Assembly (NCBI GenBank): GCA_963920705.1
Contig: OY987230.1
Coordinates: forward strand, 7,821,185 to 7,885,184
DNA: 64,000 nucleotides
Direction: 5' to 3'
From: Odiellus spinosus
Taxonomy: Eukaryota > Arthropoda > Arachnida > Opiliones > Phalangiidae
In this document: piece after piece, positions 1-11,908 of the stretch
Layout: each line of letters begins with the position of its first letter
Position numbering within the stretch: the first letter of the stretch is position 1
Notes under the pieces: model-generated
Databases searched by the model: none
Told to the model about the DNA's origin: nothing
What the model saw: the letters and a program-made list of their open reading frames with translations, nothing else
Program-made: the position numbers and the translations under genes

Positions 1-3000
1 AAAAAGTACGACCCGACAAATACACCCCCTGTAAAAAGTACGACGCGACAAATACACCCCCTGTAAAAAGTACGACCCGACAAATACACCCCCTGTAAAA
101 AGTACGACCCGACAAATACACCCCCTGTAAAAAGTACGACCCGACAAATACACCCCCTGTAAAAAGTACGACCCGACAAATACACCCCCTGTAAAAAGTA
201 CGACCCGACAAATACACCCCCTGTAAAAAGTACGACCCGACAAATACACCCCCTGTAAAAAGTACGACCCGACAAATACACCCCCTGTAAAAAGTACGAC
301 CCGACAAATACACCCCCTGTAAAAAGTACGACCCGACAAATACACCCCCTGTAAAAAGTACGACCCGACAAATACACCCCCTGTAAAAAGTACGACCCGA
401 CAAATACACCCCCTGTAAAAAGTACGACCCGACAAATACACCCCCTGTAAAAAGTACGACCCGACAAATACACCCCCGTAAAAAGTACGACCCGACAAAT
501 ACACCCCCTGTAAAAAGTACGACCCGACAAATACACCCCCTGTAAAAAGTGCGACCCGACAAATACACCCCCTGTAAAAAGTACGACCCGACAAATACAC
601 CCCCTGTAAAAAGTACGACCCGACAAATACACCCCCTGTAAAAAGGACGACCCGATAAATACACCCCCTGTAAAAAGGACGACCCGACAAATACACCCCC
701 TGTAAAAAGGACGACCCGATAAATACACCCCCTGTAAAAAGGACGACCCGACAAATACACCCCCTGTAAAAAGGACGACCCGACAAATACACCCCCTGTA
801 AAAAGGACGACCCGATAAATACACCCCCTGTAAAAAGGACGACCCGATAAATACACCCCCTGTAAAAAGGACGACCCGATAAATACACCCCCTGTAAAAA
901 GGACGACCCGATAAATACACCCCCTGTAAAAAGGACGACCCGATAAATACACCCCCTGTAAAAAGGACGACCCGATAAATACACCCCCTGTAAAAAGGAC
1001 GACCCGATAAATACACCCCCTGTAAAAAGGACGACCCGACAAATACACCCCCTGTAAAAAGGACGACCCGACAAATACATCCCCAGTAAAAAGGACGACC
1101 CGATAAATACACCCCCTGAAAAAAGGACGACCCGATAAATACACCCCCTGTAAAAAGTACGACCCGACAAATACACCCCCTGTAAAAAGTACGACCCGAC
1201 AAATACACCCCCTGTAAAAAGTACGACCCGACAAATACACCCCCTGTAAAAAGTACGACCCGACAAATACACCCCCTGTAAAAAGTAAGACCCGACAAAT
1301 ACACCCCCTGTAAAAAGTACGACCCGACAAATACACCCCCTGTAAAAAGTACGACCCGACAAATACACACCCTGTAAAAAGTACGACCCGACAAATACAC
1401 CCCCTGTAAAAAGGACGACCCGACAAATACACCCCCTGTAAAAAGGACGACCCGATAAATACACCCCCTGTAAAAAGGACGACCCGATAAATACACCCCC
1501 TGTAAAAAGGACGACCCGATAAATACACCCCCTGTAAAAAGGACGACCCGATAAATACACCCCCTGTAAAAAGGACGACCCGATAAATACACCCCCTGTA
1601 AAAAGGACGACACGATAAATACACCCCCTGTAAAAAGGACGACCCGATAAATACACCCCCTGTAAAAAGGACGACCCGATAAATACACCCCCTTTAAAAA
1701 GGACGACCCGATAAATACACCCCCTGTAAAAAGGACGACCCGATAAATACACCCCCTGTAAAAAGTACGACCCGACAAATACACCCCCTGTAAAAAGTAC
1801 GACCCGACAAATACACACCCTGTAAAAAGGACGACCCGACAAATACACCCCCTGTAAAAAGTACGACCCGACAAATACACCCCCTGTAAAAAGTACGACC
1901 CGACAAATACACCCCCTGTAAAAAGTACGACCCCGACAAATACACCCCCTGTAAAAAGTACGACCCGACAAATACACCCCCTGTAAAAAGTACGACCCGA
2001 CAAATACACCCCCTGTAAAAAGTACGACCCGACAAATACACCCCCTGAAAAAAGGACGACCCGACAAATACACCCCCTGTAAAAAGGACGACCCGATAAA
2101 TACACCCCCTGTAAAAAGGACGACCCGATAAATACACCCCCTGTAAAAAGGACGACCCGATAAATACACCCCCTGTAAAAAGGACGACCCGATAAATACA
2201 CCCCCTGTAAAAAGGACGACCCGATAAATACACCCCCTGTAAAAAGGACGACACGATAAATACACCCCCTGTAAAAAGGACGACCCGATAAATACACCCC
2301 CTGTAAAAAGGACGACCCGATAAATACACCCCCTGTAAAAAGGACGACCCGATAAATACACCCCCTGTAAAAAGGACGACCCGATAAATACACCCCCTGT
2401 AAAAAGTACGACCCGACAAATACACCCCCTGTAAAAAGTACGACCCGACAAATACACCCCCTGTAAAAAGGACGACCCGACAAATACACCCCCTGTAAAA
2501 AGGACGACCCGACAAATACATCCCCAGTAAAAAGGACGACCCGATAAATACACCCCCTGAAAAAAGGACGACCCGATAAATACACCCCCTGTAAAAAGGA
2601 CGACCCGACAAATACACCCCCTGTAAAAAGGACGACCCGACAAATACATCCCCAGTAAAAAGGACGACCCGATAAATACACCCCCTGAAAAAAGGACGAC
2701 CCGATAAATACACCCCCTGTAAAAAGGACGACCCGATAAATACACCCCCTGTAAAAAGGACGACCCGATAAATACACCCCCTGTAAAAAGGACGACCCGA
2801 TAAATACACCCCCTGTAAAAAGGACGACCCGATAAATACACCCCCTGTAAAAAGGACGACCCGATAAATACACCCCCTGTAAAAAGGACGACCCGATAAA
2901 TACACCCCCTGTAAAAAGGACGACCCGATAAATACACCCCCTGTAAAAAGGACGACCCGATAAATACACCCCCTGTAAAAGGACGACCCGATAAATACAC

Positions 3001-6000
3001 CCCCTGTAAAAAGGACGACCCGATAAATACACCCCCTGTAAAAAGGACGACCCGATAAATACACCCCCTGTAAAAAGGACGACCCGACAAATACACCCCC
3101 TGTAAAAAGGACGACCCGATAAATACACCCCCTGTAAAAAGGACGACCCGACAAATACACCCCCTGTAAAAAGGACGACCCGACAAATACACCCCCTGTA
3201 AAAAGGACGACCAGACAAATACACCCCCTGTAAAAAGGACGACCCGACACATACATCCCTTGTAAAAAGTACGACCCGACAAATACACCCCCTGTAAAAA
3301 GTACGACCCGACAAATACACCCCCTGTAAAAAGTACGACCCGACAAATACACCCCCTGTAAAAAGTACGACGCGACAAATACACCCCCTGTAAAAAGTAC
3401 GACGCGACAAATACACCCCCTGTAAAAAGTACGACCCGACAAATACACCCCCTGTAAAAAGTACGACCCGACAAATACACCCCCTGTAAAAAGTACGACC
3501 CGACAAATACACCCCCTGTAAAAAGTACGACCCGACAAATACACCCCCTGTAAAAAGTACGACCCGACAAATACACCCCCTGTAAAAAGTACGACCCGAC
3601 AAATACACCCCCTGTAAAAAGTACGACCCGACAAATACACCCCCTGTAAAAAGTACGACCCGACAAATACACCCCCTGTAAAAAGTACGACCCGACAAAT
3701 ACACCCCCTGTAAAAAGTACGACCCGACAAATACACCCCCTGTAAAAAGTACGACCCGACAAATACACCCCCTGTAAAAAGTACGACCCGACAAATACAC
3801 CCCCTGTAAAAAGTACGACCCGACAAATACACCCCCTGTAAAAAGTACGACCCGACAAATACACCCCCTGTAAAAAGTGCGACCCGACAAATACACCCCC
3901 TGTAAAAAGTACGACCCGACAAATACACCCCCTGTAAAAAGTACGACCCGACAAATACACCCCCTGTAAAAAGGACGACCCGATAAATACACCCCCTGTA
4001 AAAAGGACGACCCGACAAATACACCCCCTGTAAAAAGGACGACCCGATAAATACACCCCCTGTAAAAAGGACGACCCGACAAATACACCCCCTGTAAAAA
4101 GGACGACCCGACAAATACACCCCCTGTAAAAAGGACGACCCGATAAATACACCCCCTGTAAAAAGGACGACCCGATAAATACACCCCCTGTAAAAAGGAC
4201 GACCCGATAAATACACCCCCTGTAAAAAGGACGACCCGATAAATACACCCCCTGTAAAAAGGACGACCCGATAAATACACCCCCTGTAAAAAGGACGACC
4301 CGATAAATACACCCCCTGTAAAAAGGACGACCCGATAAATACACCCCCTGTAAAAAGGACGACCCGACAAATACACCCCCTGTAAAAAGGACGACCCGAC
4401 AAATACATCCCCAGTAAAAAGGACGACCCGATAAATACACCCCCTGAAAAAAGGACGACCCGATAAATACACCCCCTGTAAAAAGTACGACCCGACAAAT
4501 ACACCCCCTGTAAAAAGTACGACCCGACAAATACACCCCCTGTAAAAAGTACGACCCGACAAATACACCCCCTGTAAAAAGTACGACCCGACAAATACAC
4601 CCCCTGTAAAAAGTAAGACCCGACAAATACACCCCCTGTAAAAAGTACGACCCGACAAATACACCCCCTGTAAAAAGTACGACCCGACAAATACACACCC
4701 TGTAAAAAGTACGACACGACAAATACACCCCCTGTAAAAAGGACGACCCGACAAATACACCCCCTGTAAAAAGGACGACCCGATAAATACACCCCCTGTA
4801 AAAAGGACGACCCGATAAATACACCCCCTGTAAAAAGGACGACCCGATAAATACACCCCCTGTAAAAAGGACGACCCGATAAATACACCCCCTGTAAAAA
4901 GGACGACCCGATAAATACACCCCCTGTAAAAAGGACGACACGATAAATACACCCCCTGTAAAAAGGACGACCCGATAAATACACCCCCTGTAAAAAGTAC
5001 GACCCGACAAATACACCCCCTGAAAAAAGGACGACCCGACAAATACACCCCCTGTAAAAAGGACGACCCGATAAATACACCCCCTGTAAAAAGGACGACC
5101 CGATAAATACACCCCCTGTAAAAAGTACGACCCGACAAATACACCCCCTGTAAAAAGTACGACCCGACAAATACACCCCCTGTAAAAAGTACGACCCGAC
5201 AAATACACCCCCTGTAAAAAGGACGACCCGACAAATACACCCCCTGTAAAAAGGACGACCCGACAAATACACCCCCTGTAAAAAGGACGACCCGATAAAT
5301 ACACCCCCTGTAAAAAGGACGACCCGATAAATACACCCCCTGTAAAAAGGACGACCCGATAAATACACCCCCTGTAAAAAGTACGACCCGACAAATACAC
5401 CCCCTGTAAAAAGTACGACCCGACAAATACACCCCCTGTAAAAAGGACGACCCGACAAATACACCCCCTGTAAAAAGGACGACCCGACAAATACATCCCC
5501 AGTAAAAAGGACGACCCGATAAATACACCCCCTGAAAAAAGGACGACCCGATAAATACACCCCCTGTAAAAAGGACGACCCGACAAATACACCCCCTGTA
5601 AAAAGGACGACCCGACAAATACATCCCCAGTAAAAAGGACGACCCGATAAATACACCCCCTGAAAAAAGGACGACCCGATAAATACACCCCCTGTAAAAA
5701 GGACGACCCGATAAATACACCCCCTGTAAAAAGGACGACCCGATAAATACACCCCCTGTAAAAAGGACGACCCGATAAATACACCCCCTGTAAAAAGGAC
5801 GACCCGATAAATACACCCCCTGTAAAAAGGACGACCCGATAAATACACCCCCTGTAAAAAGGACGACCCGATAAATACACCCCCTGTAAAAAGGACGACC
5901 CGATAAATACACCCCCTGTAAAAAGGACGACCCGATAAATACACCCCCTGTAAAAAGGACGACCCGATAAATACACCCCCTGTAAAAAGGACGACCCGAT

Positions 6001-9000
6001 AAATACACCCCCTGTAAAAAGGACGACCCGATAAATACACCCCCTGTAAAAAGGACGACCCGACAAATACACCCCCTGTAAAAAGGACGACCCGATAAAT
6101 ACACCCCCTGTAAAAAGGACGACCCGACAAATACACCCCCTGTAAAAAGGACGACCCGACAAATACACCCCCTGTAAAAAGGACGACCAGACAAATACAC
6201 CCCCTGTAAAAAGGACGACCCGACACATACATCCCTTGTAAAAAGTACGACCCGACAAATACACCCCCTGTAAAAAGTACGACCCGACAAATACACCCCC
6301 TGTAAAAAGTACGACCCGACAAATACACCCCCTGTAAAAAGTACGACGCGACAAATACACCCCCTGTAAAAAGTACGACCCGACAAATACACCCCCTGTA
6401 AAAAGTACGACCCGACAAATACACCCCCTGTAAAAAGTACGACCCGACAAATACACCCCCTGTAAAAAGTACGACCCGACAAATACACCCCCTGTAAAAA
6501 GTACGACCCGACAAATACACCCCCTGTAAAAAGTACGACCCGACAAATACACCCCCTGTAAAAAGTACGACCCGACAAATACACCCCCTGTAAAAAGTAC
6601 GACCCGACAAATACACCCCCTGTAAAAAGTACGACCCGACAAATACACCCCCTGTAAAAAGTACGACCCGACAAATACACCCCCTGTAAAAAGTACGACC
6701 CGACAAATACACCCCCTGTAAAAAGTACGACCCGACAAATACACCCCCTGTAAAAAGTACGACCCGACAAATACACCCCCTGTAAAAAGTACGACCCGAC
6801 AAATACACCCCCTGTAAAAAGTACGACCCGACAAATACACCCCCTGTAAAAAGTACGACCCGACAAATACACCCCCTGTAAAAAGTACGACCCGACAAAT
6901 ACACCCCCTGTAAAAAGTACGACCCGACAAATACACCCCCTGTAAAAAGTACGACCCGACAAATACACCCCCTGTAAAAAGTACGACCCGACAAATACAC
7001 CCCCTGTAAAAAGTACGACCCGACAAATACACCCCCTGTAAAAAGTACGACCCGACAAATACACCCCCTGTAAAAAGGACGACCCGACAAATACACCCCC
7101 TGTAAAAAGGACGACCCGACAAATACACCCCCTGTAAAAAGGACGACCCGATAAATACACCCCCTGTAAAAAGGACGACCCGATAAATACACCCCCTGTA
7201 AAAAGGACGACCCGATAAATACACCCCTTGTAAAAAGGACGACCCGATAAATACACCCCCTGTAAAAAGGACGACCCGATAAATACACCCCCTGTAAAAA
7301 GGACGACCCGATAAATACACCACCTGTAAAAAGTAAGACCCGATAAATACACCCCCTGTAAAAAAGGACGACCCGATAAATACACCCCCTGTAAAAAGGA
7401 CGACCCGATAAATACACCCCCTGTAAAAAGGACGACCCGATAAATACACCCCTGTAAAAAGGACGACCCGACAAATACACCCCCTGTAAAAAGGACGACC
7501 CGATAAATACACCCCCTGTAAAAAGGACGACCCGACAAATACACCCCCTGTAAAAAGGACGACCCGACAAATACACCCCCTGTAAAAAGGACGACCAGAC
7601 AAATACACCCCCTGTAAAAAGGACGACCCGACAAATACATCCCCTGTAAAAAGTACGACCCGACAAATACACCCCCTGTAAAAAGTACGACCCGACAAAT
7701 ACACCCCCTGTAAAAAGTACGACCCGACAAATACACCCCCTGTAAAAAGTACGACGCGACAAATACACCCCCTGTAAAAAGTACGACCCGACAAATACAC
7801 CCCCTGTAAAAAGTACGACCCGACAAATACACCCCCTGTAAAAAGTACGACCCGACAAATACACCCCCTGTAAAAAGTACGACCCGACAAATACACCCAC
7901 TGTAAAAAGTACGACCCGACAAATACACCCCCTGTAAAAAGTACGACCCGACAAATACACCCCCTGTAAAAAGTACGACCCGACAAATACACCCCCTGTA
8001 AAAAGTACGACCCGACAAATACACCCCCTGTAAAAAGTACGACCCGACAAATACACCCCCTGTAAAAAGTACGACCCGACAAATACACCCCCTGTAAAAA
8101 GTACGACCCGACAAATACACCCCCTGTAAAAAGTACGACCCGACAAATACACCCCCTGTAAAAAGTACGACCCGACAAATACACCCCCTGTAAAAAGTAC
8201 GACCCGACAAATACACCCCCTGTAAAAAGTACGACCCGACAAATACACCCCCTGTAAAAAGTACGACCCGACAAATACACCCCCTGTAAAAAGTACGACC
8301 CGACAAATACACCCCCTGTAAAAAGTACGACCCGACAAATACACCCCCTGTAAAAAGTACGACCCGACAAATACACCCCCTGTAAAAAGTACGACCCGAC
8401 AAATACACCCCCTGTAAAAAGTACGACCCGACAAATACACCCCCTGTAAAAAGTACGACCCGACAAATACACCCCCTGTAAAAAGTACGACCCGACAAAT
8501 ACACCCCCTGTAAAAAGTACGACCCGACAAATACACCCCCTGTAAAAAGTACGACCCGACAAATACACCCCCTGTAAAAAGTACGACCCGACAAATACAC
8601 CCCCTGTAAAAAGTACGACCCGACAAATACACCCCCTGTAAAAAGTACGACCCGACAAATACACCCCCTGTAAAAAGTACGACCCGACAAATACACCCCC
8701 TGTAAAAAGTACGACCCGACAAATACACCCCCTGTAAAAAGGACGACCCGACAAATACACCCCCTGTAAAAAGGACGACCCGACAAATACACCCCCTGTA
8801 AAAAGGACGACCCGATAAATACACCCCCTGTAAAAAGGACGACCCGACAAATACACCCCCTGTAAAAAGGACGACCCGATAAATACACCCCCTGTAAAAA
8901 GGACGACCCGATAAATACACCCCCTGTAAAAACGACGACCCGATAAATACACCCCTTGTAAAAAGGACGACCCGATAAATACACCCCCTGTAAAAACGAC

Positions 9001-9084
9001 GACCCGATAAATACACCCCCTGTAAAAAGGACGACCCGATAAATACACCACCTGTAAAAAGTAAGACCCGATAAATACACCCCC
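1..9084. repeat. 32-bp satellite array (about 284 units)
   Basis: A head-to-tail 32-bp unit fills the window from its first base, so the array continues to the left. Two diagnostic versions dominate: GTACGACCCGAC and GGACGACCCGAT (positions 7 and 18 of the unit change together). They occur in long alternating blocks. Rare private variants (ACATCCCCAGT, GTAAGACCC, GACACGATAAA, ACACACCCTG) recur at fixed distances, which shows block duplication inside the array. The unit has no stop codon in any minus-strand frame, so a 2440-codon minus reading frame (1694-9016) is unavoidable. Its protein would be a hydrophobic 32-residue repeat and is not credible as a gene. Pericentromeric or subtelomeric location is possible but not shown. 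Confidence 0.97.
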
Positions 9085-10422
9085 GTTGAAAAAAATAACA
9101 GACCCGTTGGAAGTAACAGACCCGTTGGAAGTAACAGACCCGTTGGAAATAACAGACCCGTTTTAAATAACAGACCCGTTGGAAATAACAGGCCCGTTGG
9201 AAATAACAGGCCCGTTGGAAATAACAGGCCCGTTGGAAATAACAGGCCCGTTGGAAATAACAGGCCCGTTGGAAATAACAGGCCCGTTGGAAATAACAGA
9301 CCCGTTGGAAATAACAGACCCGTTGGAAATAACAGACCCGTTGGAAATAACAGACCCGTTGGAAATAACAGACCCGTTTAAAAATAACAGACCCGTTTAA
9401 AAATAACAGACCCGTTTAAAAATAACAGACCCGTTTGAAAATAACAGACCCGTTTGAAAATAACAGACCCGTTTGAAAATAACAGACCCGTTTGAAAATA
9501 ACAGACCCGTTTGAAAATAACAGACCCGTTTGAAAATAACAGACCCGTTTGAAAATAACAGACCCGTTTGAAAATAACAGACCCGTTTGAAAATAACAGA
9601 CCCGTTTGAAAATAACAGACCCGTTTGAAAATAACAGACCCGTTTGAAAATAACAGACCCGTTTGAAAATAACAGACCCGTTTGAAAATAACAGACCCGT
9701 TTGAAAATAACAGACCCGTTTGAAAATAACAGACCCGTTTGAAAATAACAGACCCGTTTGAAAATAACAGACCCGTTTGAAAATAACAGACCCGTTTGAA
9801 AATAACAGACCCGTTTGAAAATAACAGACCCGTTTGAAAATAACAGACCCGTTTGAAAATAACAGACCCGTTTGAAAATAACAGACCCGTTTGAAAATAA
9901 CAGACCCGTTTGAAAATAACAGACCCGTTTGAAAATAACAGACCCGTTTGAAAATAACAGACCCGTTTGAAAATAACAGACCCGTTTGAAAATAAAAGAC
10001 CCGTTTGAAAATAAAAGACCCGTTTGAAAATAAAAGACCCGTTTGAAAATAAAAGACCCGTTTGAAAATAAAAGACCCGTTTGAAAATAAAAGACCCGTT
10101 TGAAAATAAAAGACCCGTTTGAAAATAAAAGACCCGTTTGAAAATAAAAGACCCGTTTGAAAATAAAAGACCCGTTTGAAAATAAAAGACCCGTTTGAAA
10201 ATAAAAGACCCGTTTGAAAATAAAAGACCCGTTTGAAAATAAAAGACCCGTTTGAAAATAAAAGACCCGTTTGAAAATAAAAGACCCGTTTGAAAATAAA
10301 AGACCCGTTTGAAAATAAAAGACCCGTTTGAAAATAAAAGACCCGTTTGAAAATAAAAGACCCGTTTGAAAATAAAAGACCCGTTGAAAATAAAAGACCC
10401 GTTGAAAATAAAAGACCCGTTG
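9085..10422. repeat. 18/19-bp satellite array with three successive variants
   Basis: This second tandem array abuts the 32-bp satellite directly. It runs from an 18-bp unit (GTTGGAAATAACAGACCC, with an AACAGGCCC sub-block near 9186-9295) to a 19-bp unit (GTTTGAAAATAACAGACCC, from about 9378). From about 9994 a 19-bp unit with AAAAGA in place of AACAGA takes over, with a few 18-bp units at the end. There are roughly 70 units. Both satellites share the core GACCCG. The reading frames here (9179-9400 plus, 9378-10550 minus) are by-products of the repeat. Confidence 0.96.
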
Positions 10423-10560
10423 ATTGATTTTTTTACAATGGGTACCCCTTGTAAAAAAATAATAATTGATACCCTTTGTAAAAATTTCGTTTTTTTTTTT
10501 TTTTTTTTTTTTTTACAAGGGCAACCCAACGGGAAATAATGCGGTTTCACTGGAAAAAAG
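10423..10560. repeat. Degenerate satellite edge with hairpin and T-tract
   Basis: After the last satellite unit there is a hairpin with 10-bp arms, TTTTTTACAA at 10429-10438 and TTGTAAAAAA at 10449-10458. A further GATACCCTTTGTAAAAA-like unit follows, then a long T-tract near 10490-10515 and ACAAGGGCAACCC. The CCCTTGTAAAAA pieces resemble the CCCCCTGTAAAAA edge of the 32-bp unit, so this may be decayed satellite. Confidence 0.5.
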
Positions 10561-10983
10561 TCCAGTTTAAAAATTAAATGCTTAGGGGCGTACTGGCCTT
10601 GTTGATTGTTAAATATTTCTAAAATTTAGTTTGTTTTTCCGTAGATAACTTAAAAAAGATAATATTGAAATTGATCAATAAAATTCTTTGTTTTTCACTT
10701 AAACGTCCTATTACCAAGGGTAAATATTGTGACTGTGGTCCAATTTTTATTTTTTAACAAAACTGCTTGGGTTCTACCTAAAGGGATCCCCTTTTGGTTC
10801 AACTGCTACTGGCCAAAATCCATATTTCCCAGCCTTAACGCGTTCCCAAAATTCGCTGAATGATTCCGCCACCTACCGAGGAAAAATGACAATCCTAAAG
10901 TACCCCCCTTCTGCTTCAGGAGCGGGGCTGGGGCGTGAGCTTAGGGTTAGTGCTTCTGTGGTTTTTACCGGTTAGTCTGGACT

Positions 10984-11013
10984 TATAAAGAGAGGTCATT
11001 GAGGTCACACGTG
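10984..11013 (+). promoter_or_regulatory. TATA, DR3 half-site pair and E-box upstream of TMEM186
   Basis: In the 75 bp before the start codon at 11058 there is TATAAA at 10984-10989. Two AGGTCA half-sites follow at 10993-10998 and 11002-11007, a direct repeat with 3-bp spacing (DR3, a nuclear-receptor arrangement). The palindromic E-box CACGTG at 11008-11013 follows immediately. The motifs are read directly; their use as a promoter is inferred from position. The rest of 10560-10980 shows nothing recognisable. Confidence 0.5.
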
Positions 11014-11057
11014 GTTACTGTACGGTTTCACTTTGCGAAAATCATTAAGAACTAATT

Positions 11058-11687
11058 ATGTCCCTTATGAATGTGTTTAAAACATTTGTATTACCAAGAA
11101 ACGTTGGCTTTACGAGAATAAATAAATCTTCACCACATTTCTCTACGAATTACAAGATTGAACCTAAAGTTGAAGTTCCTAATAAAACCCAGGCGAAATT
11201 CATCCCAGAAGATCAATGGTGCCGTTTTTACAGATTTCCCTACATAAATCACGCGCGGTTATTAAACAGATTTAAATTGTACCAAACGGCAATAACACTA
11301 ACATCGTCTCCAATATCATTCGGTCTATACATGAATGATGTTGTAACTCAAACAGATTGTCTGTACATGGTAGGATTAGCATCATTAGCTTGCAGTATGC
11401 TTTACATCATGGGAAACATCTTCCGTAAGTTAATCGGTATCATGGATATCAACAAAGCAGGAGATACAATTAGAGTATCTCATTTAACATTTTTTGGTGG
11501 CAAAAATCAAGTGATCTTACCTGCTGAAAATGTGATACCATTCTCTGAACTAGTTTTTAATCCTGCAGATTTGTTTTTAAAATTAAAACGATATGATAGT
11601 AAGGAGGAATTATTCTTTATAATAAAATTTGGTGGTATAACTGATAAGGAAGCGTTTATTAAGGTATTTGGTAACCCAATTGTATGA
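11058..11687 (+). CDS. TMEM186: TMEM186-like mitochondrial complex I assembly protein
   Basis: A single-exon frame of 209 codons resembles the TMEM186 family, inner mitochondrial membrane proteins of the MCIA complex that help assemble the ND2 module of respiratory complex I. The first ~45 residues are basic and hydroxylated, like a targeting presequence. The conserved block RFYRFPYINHARLLNRFKLYQ (about residues 56-76) is interrupted only slightly from the vertebrate pattern. Two hydrophobic segments follow at about 75-93 and 102-121. The C-terminal half has the family signatures SHLTFFGG (141-148) and LKLKRYDS (174-181). The length matches the family. The ATG is the first in frame and follows a TATA/E-box cluster. 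The 3' end faces Pgd, 221 bp away. Recognised by motif memory, not by search. Confidence 0.85.
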   Translation: MSLMNVFKTFVLPRNVGFTRINKSSPHFSTNYKIEPKVEVPNKTQAKFIPEDQWCRFYRFPYINHARLLNRFKLYQTAITLTSSPISFGLYMNDVVTQTDCLYMVGLASLACSMLYIMGNIFRKLIGIMDINKAGDTIRVSHLTFFGGKNQVILPAENVIPFSELVFNPADLFLKLKRYDSKEELFFIIKFGGITDKEAFIKVFGNPIV

Positions 11688-11727
11688 TTAGAAATTCAAG
11701 TAAAGATTTTTTTTTCAAAATCCTAAG

Positions 11728-11733
11728 TTTATT
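11728..11733 (-). promoter_or_regulatory. Probable Pgd polyadenylation signal
   Basis: TTTATT on the plus strand is AATAAA on the minus strand, about 176 bp after the Pgd stop codon. It lies only 41 bp beyond the TMEM186 stop on the opposite strand, so the two 3' UTRs probably overlap. Confidence 0.5.
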
Positions 11734-11908
11734 TAACAAATATGTTCATCTGAAAAAAACAAATACGTGTATGTTTTGTGAAAATATAACATTATGTAAA
11801 TACATTTTCTGTAATTTTTTTTTAATATAATTGAACAACACTTAAATAACATCACCCAATACTACCCTGAAAAATTTAAGTTACATTCGTCGTTTTTTCC
11901 TACTTTTT

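Noticed and set aside
1-9084. CRISPR-like regular repeat periodicity
   Set aside because: Units are contiguous 32-bp tandem copies with no unique spacers, and the DNA is from an intron-bearing eukaryote.
9179-10550. 73-aa plus and 390-aa minus reading frames
   Set aside because: Both simply translate the 18/19-bp satellite and change with its unit length.
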